32,092 nt of DNA from Candidatus Viridilinea halotolerans. Its GTDB lineage: Bacteria; Chloroflexota; Chloroflexia; Chloroflexales; Chloroflexaceae. The translations under genes and the position numbers were made by a program. This document shows positions 1-6,049 of the stretch, one piece after another. The first letter of the stretch is position 1; the number at the start of each line of letters is the position of its first letter. The DNA is taken from NCBI GenBank assembly GCA_003934145.1, contig RSAS01000076.1, positions 1-32,092 on the forward strand, given 5' to 3'. The notes below the pieces were generated by a model. It was given only the letters and a program-made list of their open reading frames with translations. It was not told where the DNA came from and ran no database searches.

Positions 1-621
1 CTCTCGGGGGCGGATGTCTACGCCGCCAACCAACTCTTTGCCACCCTTGATCCGACGACGCGCCAGGCCACCCTGCCCGGCGGGCAGACCATCCTGCTCA
101 CCGATACCGTCGGCTTTATCCAGAAGTTGCCCACCCAGTTGGTGGCCGCCTTCCGAGCGACCCTAGAGGAGATCAATGAAGCTGACCTCTTACTCCATGT
201 GGTTGATTTAACCCATGCCAATGCCCAAGAACACGCCCAGACCGTCGAGGCGACGCTGACGGAGCTTGGGGTCAGCAAACGCCCGACGCTCACCGTACTC
301 AACAAGGTTGACCTGATGGAAGGCATGACCCCTGAGGCGGTAGGCGGACTGGTGGCCGACATGGGCATGCCCCGCGACTTCGTGGCCGTCTCGGCGCAAC
401 GCAACTGGGGGCTTAGCGATCTCCAGGCGCGCATCGAGACGACCCTCGCCGAAACGATGGTTGCGCTTGAGGTCTTGATTCCCTACCAGCGCAACGATCT
501 CGTCTCGCTCTGGCACCAGCGCGGCGTCGTCGATCAAGAGGAGTATGCCAGCGAGGGTACGCACATTCATGGGCGCTTGCCGCACGAACTCGCGGCCCAA
601 TTTGCGCGTTTTCGGTGCTAG
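1..621 (+). CDS. hflX: GTPase HflX, 3' part (5' end outside window)
   Basis: C-terminal 206 residues of HflX, a ribosome-associated GTPase that splits stalled or stress-damaged ribosomes. The frame is open from base 1. Visible are the end of the switch I region (LFATLDPTTR, about residues 12-21), the G3 motif DTVGF (35-39) followed by the family-typical IQKLPTQLVAAFRATLEEI, the G4 motif NKVD (101-104) and a G5-like VSAQ (about 129). The C-terminal domain after the G domain is complete and ends at TAG 619-621. The Walker A motif and the N-terminal domain lie upstream of the window. A family I hairpin begins 5 bases after the stop. Identification is firm; only the N-terminal half is unseen. Confidence 0.95.
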   Translation, partial: LSGADVYAANQLFATLDPTTRQATLPGGQTILLTDTVGFIQKLPTQLVAAFRATLEEINEADLLLHVVDLTHANAQEHAQTVEATLTELGVSKRPTLTVLNKVDLMEGMTPEAVGGLVADMGMPRDFVAVSAQRNWGLSDLQARIETTLAETMVALEVLIPYQRNDLVSLWHQRGVVDQEEYASEGTHIHGRLPHELAAQFARFRC

Positions 622-626
622 GGGGT

Positions 627-653
627 GGTGGGGAGAACCAGGTTCTCCCCACC
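627..653. repeat. Family I hairpin (AACCAGGTT core) after hflX
   Basis: Perfect inverted repeat with 13-bp arms (627-639 and 641-653) around one central A, five bases after the hflX stop. It is the first of about a dozen hairpins in the window with the core AACCNGGTT and different outer arms. No T-run follows, so a classical intrinsic terminator is not clearly present, although it could act as a transcript 3' end. Confidence 0.8.
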
Positions 654-693
654 GCCTTATACCATTCGCTATTGAGCCTATCGTTTTGTCACC

Positions 694-750
694 CTGAGCG
701 CAGCGAAGGGTCTCTCTTGGTGACCAAAAGAGATGCTTCGCTGCGCTCAG
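694..750. repeat. Inverted repeat of the CTGAGC-N4-CGAAG type
   Basis: Perfect 15-bp inverted repeat: CTGAGCGCAGCGAAG at 694-708 and its complement at 736-750, with a partly self-complementary spacer (TTGGTGACCAA). The gap 622-903 holds no convincing gene; it contains the family I hairpin, this repeat and the 58-bp dispersed repeat at 849-906. A related CTGAGC-N4-CGAAG pair lies at 27851-27896. Confidence 0.75.
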
Positions 751-848
751 CATGACAGCGCTCAGTGAGCAACCAGATGAGTTTGGCGCTATTACGTATT
801 ATACCAATTACCGTTGAACAGTCCGCATAGCGAATCATGCCAAGGCGC

Positions 849-906
849 ATTGGTATGCGGTATGTCCTGCTTGTCACTCGTCACTCGCCACTCATAACTG
901 GTATTA
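849..906 (+). repeat. 58-bp dispersed repeat, copy 1
   Basis: Aligns without gaps to the reverse complement of 14867-14924, with 47 of 58 positions identical. It contains the small tandem motif GTCACTCGTCACTCGCCACTC-like run. Its right end supplies the stop codon of the DinB-like gene (TTA at 904-906 on the plus strand). Confidence 0.7.
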
Positions 907-1476
907 GCCCTTCTGCCCCCGACTCTGGCGCACAATTTCGGCGATCTGCGCGAGGTGGCCAAAGCCATGCGCCAAACCGATGGCGTGACGCCCCACCGCA
1001 TTCACGCGCGGGCCGCCGGGCCACACCTCTTCCTCAAGCGCCAAGTGGGGCGCGTCGGGCCAGACGGCGAGGCATGCCAACATCATGCGCCGACTCTCTT
1101 CGAGGCGCGCCCGCACCTGTGCCAGCGTCGTCACCGTCTCCCACGGCACCTCGTAGCGTGAGCGCCCGTGGAAGGCGACACCCCGCGCCTGCTCGGCGGC
1201 TAGAAAGGCTTGCTCTTCACCACCTGCCGTCACATGCACCACCACATGGCCCAACGTCCAAGCGATATGGGCCTCGGCAGCGTCCGCCGCCGCCGGATCG
1301 TGCGCACCGGGATCAGTCGGCTGAAAAACCACATCCGCATCGTCGCACTCGGCGATGAGTTCCAGCATGCGATAAATCAACGCATTGGTTTCACGCGTCA
1401 GATCATCCTGCGTGAGGTCACCTACCACTTCAGCGACGGTCTTTGTACCTGCAATGACTGGTTGGAGGTCGATCAT
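904..1476 (-). CDS. DinB-like (DinB/YfiT superfamily) protein
   Basis: 190-residue helical protein resembling the DinB/YfiT metal-binding four-helix superfamily, whose members include metal-dependent thiol transferases and proteins of unknown role. This is not DNA polymerase IV. Visible candidates for the metal-binding histidines are in HIAWTLGHVVVH (about residues 70-81) and in HGFGHLAQI near the C-terminus, the two places where the superfamily carries them. The start is the ATG at 1474-1476, preceded by AAGGAC at a good distance; an upstream in-frame extension would run through repeat DNA and is rejected. The substrate cannot be told from sequence. Confidence 0.72.
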   Translation of the reverse strand: MIDLQPVIAGTKTVAEVVGDLTQDDLTRETNALIYRMLELIAECDDADVVFQPTDPGAHDPAAADAAEAHIAWTLGHVVVHVTAGGEEQAFLAAEQARGVAFHGRSRYEVPWETVTTLAQVRARLEESRRMMLACLAVWPDAPHLALEEEVWPGGPRVNAVGRHAIGLAHGFGHLAQIAEIVRQSRGQKG

Positions 1477-1507
1477 AGTTAGTCCTTTTTGATGGGAATG
1501 GCTACGC

Positions 1508-1603
1508 CATATACACATTAAGTTAAGCCTCTCGGCGGGGGTTCGGGGGCATGGCCCCCGAAGAATCTCCCCCTTGCGGCAGGGGCTTGGGGCGTAGCCC
1601 CAA
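1508..1603. repeat. GC hairpin repeat block between DinB-like and Uma2 genes
   Basis: Contains the hairpins TTCGGGGGC-ATG-GCCCCCGAA-like (1542-1562) and TTGGGGC-GTA-GCCCCAA (1587-1603). The left part (1508-1560) resembles the inverted orientation of the 122-bp element seen at 2186-2307, with a different right end. Nothing coding is seen in 1477-1648. Confidence 0.75.
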
Positions 1604-1648
1604 TGACTTTGACGTGACCCTAGCTCCCTCGCACACCATACGACATGG

Positions 1649-2161
1649 TTAAGGAACTTGGCAAAAACAGCCACAGCGCAACTGCAAACTCGTCGGCGTT
1701 GGCTGCGTCTGCGTCCCCGTCGGCGTGTAGTGAGTCACGCGCTGTGCGTGGGGGTCAACCACCACCACATCCATGATCTGGTGGCCCAAATAGAAGGGCG
1801 GATTGAGGGTCACGTCCTTATACTCATAGCCCAAGCTCAGCACTTCAATCACCGCAACGGGCAAAAGGGTCAAGGCGGAATCTTGCATGGGCGGTGGCGC
1901 GCAAAAGATGGCAATATCGGGCCGTTTTAGCGAACCATCGGGAAAGCGAATGGCAACATCGGCCAAATGGTGGCAACCACAAGGATGTGGCGCAGCGCCA
2001 TTTGGCTTCAGGGTGGCGCGGATCTGATCAATGATCATCTGGTGGCGCGAGCTGGGCAACATCTCCCAGGTAGAAATGCCAGCGGTACGTTCTAACTTAA
2101 TGGCCCCGCTGCGCAGCAGTTGTTCAAGCTCTTCGGCAGAGGGCTGGTAGGGGTTGTTCAT
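1649..2161 (-). CDS. Uma2 family (DUF820) PD-(D/E)XK-like endonuclease
   Basis: 170-residue member of the Uma2/DUF820 family, a restriction-endonuclease-like fold that is very abundant in Chloroflexota and cyanobacteria and whose cellular role is unknown. Key features are RPDIAIF (the family's RPD motif with a putative active-site Asp), VIEVLS (the active-site Glu strand) and the C-terminal strand DVVVVDPHAQRVTHY, all in the usual order. The start ATG at 2159-2161 has an AAAGGA Shine-Dalgarno sequence upstream; a longer in-frame start at about 2188 would begin inside repeat DNA. The first 30 residues are a variable helix. Family assignment is confident; enzymatic activity is inferred. Confidence 0.85.
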   Translation of the reverse strand: MNNPYQPSAEELEQLLRSGAIKLERTAGISTWEMLPSSRHQMIIDQIRATLKPNGAAPHPCGCHHLADVAIRFPDGSLKRPDIAIFCAPPPMQDSALTLLPVAVIEVLSLGYEYKDVTLNPPFYLGHQIMDVVVVDPHAQRVTHYTPTGTQTQPTPTSLQLRCGCFCQVP

Positions 2162-2185
2162 AAATTTTCCTTTAGGGCCATGCCC

Positions 2186-2307
2186 CATGCGTAGTAACGT
2201 AAGCCCTTAGCGGGCCTGCCGGCGGGGGGGCGGGGGCTTGGCCCCCGAAAAATTCCCCCTTCCGGCGGGGTTTAAGGGGCCTGCGGCCCCTTATGTTACT
2301 GCGCATG
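2186..2307 (-). mobile_element. 122-bp MITE-like element, copy A
   Basis: Non-coding element with 18-bp imperfect terminal inverted repeats (2186-2203 and 2290-2307). Its reverse complement aligns along its whole length with 11610-11731 and 12927-13047. Internally it carries three GC-rich hairpins. It is flanked by a perfect 24-bp direct repeat (2175-2198 and 2308-2331) that includes part of the left terminal repeat. It lies between the chromate transporter stop and the Uma2 start. No transposase is in the window, so mobility is inferred. Confidence 0.75.
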
Positions 2308-2332
2308 GGGCCATGCCCCATGCGTAGTAACA

Positions 2333-3538
2333 CTACAATCCTAACCCAAAGCCGCCCACGGCGGCGAGCAGCACGACGGCCCAAGTGGGGATGCGCCACA
2401 AATGGAGCGCGGCGAAGGCGCTGAGGGCCAAAGCAACGTCAGACGGGCGATTGATTGCACTGGTGATCACCGGGTTGTAGAGCGCAGCGAGGAGGATACC
2501 GACGACGGCAGCATTGATACCCCGCAGCACAGCTTGGGCACCCATCGCGCTACGCAGGCGCGTCCAGAGCGGCAGGCTCGCCCAGATCAGGAGGAATGAA
2601 GGCAGAAACATGCCAGTCAAGGCAATGATTGCCCCCAGGATGCCATTAGGTGTCGGGCCGCTCATCGCTCCCAGGTAGGCCGCAAAGCTGAGCATCGGCC
2701 CCGGCATCGCTTGGGCCGCCCCATAACCCGCAATAAACTCGGCGCGACTCACCCAGCCCGGAGCAACAACATATTGCTCAAGCAGCGGCAGCACCACATG
2801 CCCGCCCCCAAAAACGAGCGCACCAGCCCGAAAAAATCCAGTAAAGAGCGCCAGCGCATGATGGTTGGTCATGGCTACCAAGAGGGGCAGCAATACCAAG
2901 CCTGCCAGCAGGAGCAAGCCGCTCGTCCACGAAAGCGCCAGGGGCACATGGATGGGCAGGTGCGCTGTGGGCACGGGCTGCGTTTCGCCCTTCAACCAGA
3001 GCCAGCCCGCCACCGCGCCGAGCAGAAGCACCACGATCTGCGTCCATGCCGTAGGCCAGAGCAGCAGCAAGACCGCCGCTGCAATCGCCAAACTGCCACG
3101 AAGCGCATCGGGCGTGAGGCTCTTGGCCATCCCCCAGACCGCTTGGGCCACCACGGCCACCGCTACCACCTTGAAGCCGTGCAGCCAACTGACCGTGCCA
3201 TCGCCGCCCCATGCCATCAGGCCGAACGCAAAGCCCAACATCAACAGCGCCGAGGGCAGCGTAAAACCAAACCAAGCCAACAAGCCGCCGAGCAAGCCCG
3301 CCCGTGCCGTGCCAAGCGCAATGCCCATCTGACTGCTCGCCGGCCCCGGCAAGAACTGGCAGAGTGCCACCAGATCGGCAAAGCTCGCTTCGTCCAACCA
3401 CTTCCGCCGCCGTACCAACTCCTCACGAAAATAGCCCACATGAGCCACCGGCCCGCCAAATGAGGTTAATCCTAAGCGTGTAAAAACGACCAAAACTTCT
3501 AGTGGGTTTCCTGGGGGGGAACTGTGTTTATGCATCAT
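2333..3538 (-). CDS. chrA: Chromate transporter, two-domain CHR family
   Basis: About 401-residue integral membrane protein of the CHR family, which exports chromate (or a related oxyanion) across the cytoplasmic membrane. Both CHR domains are present. The N-terminal one has FTRLGLTSFGGPVAHVGYF and LCQFLPGPASSQ; the C-terminal one has FFRAGALVFGGGHVVLP and QAMPGPMLSFAAYLG. These FGG and PGP motifs mark the two halves. The length matches the long ChrA form (about 400). The start is placed at the double ATG at 3533-3538 just before the first domain; no clear Shine-Dalgarno is visible, so the exact start is uncertain. The real substrate may not be chromate. Confidence 0.9.
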   Translation of the reverse strand: MMHKHSSPPGNPLEVLVVFTRLGLTSFGGPVAHVGYFREELVRRRKWLDEASFADLVALCQFLPGPASSQMGIALGTARAGLLGGLLAWFGFTLPSALLMLGFAFGLMAWGGDGTVSWLHGFKVVAVAVVAQAVWGMAKSLTPDALRGSLAIAAAVLLLLWPTAWTQIVVLLLGAVAGWLWLKGETQPVPTAHLPIHVPLALSWTSGLLLLAGLVLLPLLVAMTNHHALALFTGFFRAGALVFGGGHVVLPLLEQYVVAPGWVSRAEFIAGYGAAQAMPGPMLSFAAYLGAMSGPTPNGILGAIIALTGMFLPSFLLIWASLPLWTRLRSAMGAQAVLRGINAAVVGILLAALYNPVITSAINRPSDVALALSAFAALHLWRIPTWAVVLLAAVGGFGLGL

Positions 3539-3570
3539 AGTCAATAGTGTGCAGTTGTAACTCTGTTTTG

Positions 3571-3663
3571 CAGCACCTTCGGTGGGGCTTTGGGGGCTTG
3601 GCCCCCAAAAAACAATCAAAAATTGGGTTTCTCGGAGGGGCTTCGCCCCTCCGAACCTCCCCG
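3571..3663. repeat. Composite GC hairpin repeat, copy 1
   Basis: Carries a TTTGGGGGC-TTG-GCCCCCAAA hairpin followed by GGAGGGGC-TTC-GCCCCTCC and AACCTCCCC. The same two hairpins in the same order occur at 20972-21056, upstream of uvrB, but with different sequence between them. The right half (3616-3663) is read as the C-terminal tail of the glycosylase gene. Confidence 0.75.
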
Positions 3664-4470
3664 CTTATAGTACCCGCACCCATCACGCAACGGGCAGCCA
3701 TCTACGCGCCCGTGGTAGTGATCGCGCCCCGCTTGGCGGCTATAGACCCGCCGCGCCGGTGGCCCGTCGCAACGCGGACGACTCAGGCAGTAGCGCACAC
3801 AGACTTCGTTGATCTGGGCATGAAAATCGGCAAAGAGCGCCTGTTCTTCTGTTCTCTGTTCTCTGTTCTTCTGTTCTACCCGCAGTGCTGTTTCAACGCG
3901 CAAGCGCACCTTTTCGTAAGGTTGCCGCCAAATACCCTTGCTCCCCACGCGCTGCTCTTCGTTTTCTGTTCCCTGTTCTTGAAACACCCGCTCAAACAAC
4001 CGCCGCGTATACTCGTCAATCACAAAGATCGCATGTTGTCCGCCGTAGAGTAGCGTTGTATCACAGGTCTCGTAGCCGATGCGCGGCAGTGCAAGTAGTT
4101 CTTGGCGCAAGGGGGCCAGTGGTTGGGCCAGCATCACGGCGGTGTTCCCCTGGTAGCGTTGGGTAATGTGGGCAGCAATGGCGCTCAACCCCGGTGCCTT
4201 CTGGCGATAGAAAGCCACTGGCCGGATCAGTTGCCCCAACTGTTCGGTATCAACCGCAGCCAGCGCTGCCGGTTGAAGCAAACCAACCTCAAGCAGCCGC
4301 AAGACCGTCTGCTCGACCGCCTCCCAGCGCGTCTGCTGCACCAACACCGCGCCGACCAGGATCTCGAAGGGCGCGTCAGGCCCAAAGATGGGCCACCAAG
4401 GACGATAGGCCGCCGCGCCCATCATTGGCCCAAAGTGGGCGTGAAGTTGCTGGTAGATCTTGAGGAGCAT
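3616..4470 (-). CDS. Endonuclease III-like DNA glycosylase (MagIII type), with insertions
   Basis: HhH-GPD base-excision repair glycosylase with a C-terminal iron-sulphur cluster. Visible are ILVGAVLVQQTRWEAVEQ (N-terminal helical core), the helix-hairpin-helix LLALPRIGYETCDTTLLY and the catalytic Asp in VIDEYTRRL. The place of the Nth catalytic Lys is not Lys (GYETCD), which points to the MagIII-like 3-methyladenine glycosylase branch rather than a bifunctional Nth. Three oddities are present. Simple-sequence stretches (3841-3877 and 3961-3980) add Gln/Glu-rich residues. About 24 residues separate the cluster cysteines (CLSRPRC and CPLRDGC, from 3697-3768). The last 15 residues are translated from repeat DNA. 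Start ATG 4468-4470 is a best guess, with no strong Shine-Dalgarno. Function may be impaired. Confidence 0.72.
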   Translation of the reverse strand: MLLKIYQQLHAHFGPMMGAAAYRPWWPIFGPDAPFEILVGAVLVQQTRWEAVEQTVLRLLEVGLLQPAALAAVDTEQLGQLIRPVAFYRQKAPGLSAIAAHITQRYQGNTAVMLAQPLAPLRQELLALPRIGYETCDTTLLYGGQHAIFVIDEYTRRLFERVFQEQGTENEEQRVGSKGIWRQPYEKVRLRVETALRVEQKNREQRTEEQALFADFHAQINEVCVRYCLSRPRCDGPPARRVYSRQAGRDHYHGRVDGCPLRDGCGYYKRGGSEGRSPSEKPNF

Positions 4471-4486
4471 GATCACATTTCGTGAA

Positions 4487-4529
4487 GAAGGGGTGTGTGA
4501 GGGAACCAGGTTCCCTCACACACCCCTTC
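4487..4529. repeat. Family I hairpin, 21-bp perfect arms, overlapping a stop codon
   Basis: Perfect inverted repeat: arms 4487-4507 and 4509-4529 around a single A, core AACCAGGTT. The right arm overlaps the stop codon of the M50 peptidase gene (4528-4530). It fills nearly the whole gap to the glycosylase gene downstream. Confidence 0.85.
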
Positions 4530-5676
4530 AACGCATAGCCAACTGCACCTGCACAAAGACCGCCACATCGCGCCGCTGGAGCATGCCCACCAAGCGTTCG
4601 CCCTCAAGCACTGGCAGCATGCCGGCGGGGGCCACGCTCAGCACCCCGAGCGCATCATAGGCTTCCATCACAGGCGTTAGCGTGTCCACCTTGCTCCGCG
4701 GCGTCATCGCCTCCCCCACAAGGCAACTGGCCCACTGGTTGGTCTTGAAGCGGCGCAGATCATTGATCGTCAACATGCCCAACAATTGTGAATGCGTACT
4801 ATCGGGCGCAGTCTCCACCACCGCAAAGCCCAACTCTGCTTGGCCGAGCATGTAGCGTGCGACAAACTGTTCAAGCGTCAACTCGCGGCCCACGGTGCGA
4901 ACGTGGTGCTGCATCAGATCGTGTACCGTCACCCCGCGCAGCGCCATTTGCAAGCGCGTCTGACGATGGCTCGCACTAGCGGTACGGTACAGGAAGAGGC
5001 CAATCAGCGCCATCCAGAGCGCCGTAAAAGGCTGTTGGGTCAGCCAGGCCACCACGAGGCCGCCCAGGGCCAATGCCCAGCCAAAGAATTTGCCCACCTG
5101 CGCCGCACGCCGCGTCGCCAAAAGCGCATCACCGGCCATGAACCAGAGCGCGGCACGCAGCACCCTTCCGCCATCCATGGGGTAACCCGGCAACAAATTG
5201 AAGGTCGCCATCACCCCATTCGCCAGCGCAAAATGGGCAGCCAACACCGCCACGGGCGCCACCGCCGCGCCACCGCCATACCCCCACCAGAGCGCCCCGC
5301 CAGCCAGTGCCAGCCCAAAACTCACGGCAGGGCCAGCGAGCGCAATCAGCAACTCCGCCCGTGGATTCGGCGCATCACGCTCTACCTCCGCAACGCCACC
5401 AAAGGCAAAGAGCGTAATACTATGCACCGGCACCAGCATGCGCAGCGCCACCAGCGCATGGCCCAACTCATGCAACACAATCGCCAAACCAATCAACAGC
5501 GCCATCAGCAGCGCCAGCCCCCAGCCCGCCCCACAAAAACTGGCCGTCCCACACGCATAGAGTGCATACACCGGCTGCATCGTCAGCACCAACAACCCAA
5601 AAACCACCCCCCAACTCCAGTGGAGCCGAATAGGGATGGTCGCAATGCGCACAATCGTTAGCGTGTGCCGAAACAT
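4528..5676 (-). CDS. Site-2 protease-like M50 metallopeptidase with CBS domains
   Basis: 382-residue intramembrane zinc metalloprotease of the S2P/SpoIVFB type, which cleaves membrane substrates such as anti-sigma factors. The zinc motif HELGH is at residues 69-73 and the third ligand is in NLLPGYPMDGGR (Asp about 168). Hydrophobic segments surround both, and two C-terminal CBS domains (about 250-382; VTVHDLMQHHVRTV and LVGEAMTPRSKVDTL) likely bind an adenine nucleotide and regulate activity. Domain order and length match the CBS-containing SpoIVFB-like group. Start is the ATG at 5674-5676; an in-frame GTG nine bases upstream is possible. Its stop lies inside a family I hairpin. The substrate is unknown. 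Confidence 0.92.
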   Translation of the reverse strand: MFRHTLTIVRIATIPIRLHWSWGVVFGLLVLTMQPVYALYACGTASFCGAGWGLALLMALLIGLAIVLHELGHALVALRMLVPVHSITLFAFGGVAEVERDAPNPRAELLIALAGPAVSFGLALAGGALWWGYGGGAAVAPVAVLAAHFALANGVMATFNLLPGYPMDGGRVLRAALWFMAGDALLATRRAAQVGKFFGWALALGGLVVAWLTQQPFTALWMALIGLFLYRTASASHRQTRLQMALRGVTVHDLMQHHVRTVGRELTLEQFVARYMLGQAELGFAVVETAPDSTHSQLLGMLTINDLRRFKTNQWASCLVGEAMTPRSKVDTLTPVMEAYDALGVLSVAPAGMLPVLEGERLVGMLQRRDVAVFVQVQLAMR

Positions 5677-5786
5677 GCAAAACACCGTCTAGGTGTGAAG
5701 GCTAGGGGCGGCTTCGCCGCCGCCCCGCCAAGGGGACGCATGCCTTTGGGGGTTCGGAGGCTTCGCCTCCCCACCCTCAAGGGGAC

Positions 5787-5809
5787 GTAGGGGAACCTGG
5801 TTCCCCTAC
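5787..5809. repeat. Family I hairpin (AACCTGGTT core)
   Basis: 11-bp perfect arms 5787-5797 and 5799-5809 around one T. The outer arms (GTAGGGG/CCCCTAC) differ from those of the other family members but are fully complementary. Confidence 0.8.
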
Positions 5810-5950
5810 ACATCAAGTTACGCCTGTCGGCTGGGGTTCATGGGCGGCTTCGCCTCCCCCGAAAAACTCTTTGTGTTCCGTGTTGACGTGGGGGTTCGAG
5901 GGGCCTTGCCGCGGGGGTTTGGGGGAGGCGAAGCCTCCCCCAAGAAAAAT

Positions 5951-5997
5951 CTTTTTGTTCCGTTTTGGCGGCGAAGCCGCCAAAACGGAACAAAAAG
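5951..5997. repeat. Family II hairpin (GGCGGC-GAA-GCCGCC apex)
   Basis: Perfect 22-bp arms 5951-5972 and 5976-5997 around GAA. The apex TTTTGGCGGC is shared by the other family II members, while the lower stem (TTTTTGTTCCG and its complement) is specific to this copy. Confidence 0.85.
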
Positions 5998-6028
5998 CGG
6001 AGTTTGGGGCGTAGCCCCCCCAAGGGGT

Positions 6029-6049
6029 TAGGGGAACTTGGTTCCCCTA
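6029..6049. repeat. Family I hairpin overlapping the glgP stop
   Basis: 9-bp arms 6029-6037 and 6041-6049 around TTG, core AACTTGGTT. The right arm contains the glgP stop codon (CTA at 6047-6049 on the plus strand). Confidence 0.8.

Larger units (their letters stand above)
5677..6046. repeat. Hairpin repeat block between glgP and the M50 gene
   Basis: 370 bp without a credible gene. It holds GC hairpins with CTTCG/CGAAG loops (for example GGGGGAGGC-GAA-GCCTCCCCC near 5923-5941), two family I hairpins (5787-5809 and 6029-6049) and one family II hairpin (5951-5997). Short open frames here are repeat translations. Confidence 0.85.

Noticed and set aside
2711-3463. 250-codon plus-strand frame opposite the chromate transporter gene
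   Set aside because: Gln/Arg/His-rich antisense shadow; the minus strand encodes a clear two-domain CHR protein.
4792-5661. 289-codon open frame opposite the M50 peptidase gene
   Set aside because: His/Gln/Arg-rich shadow of a GC-rich membrane protein gene; no start context or family.
5951-5997. Classical intrinsic terminator
   Set aside because: The T-run is at the 5' side of the stem and A-run at the 3' side on both strands, the reverse of a Rho-independent terminator; the same holds for the other family II hairpins.
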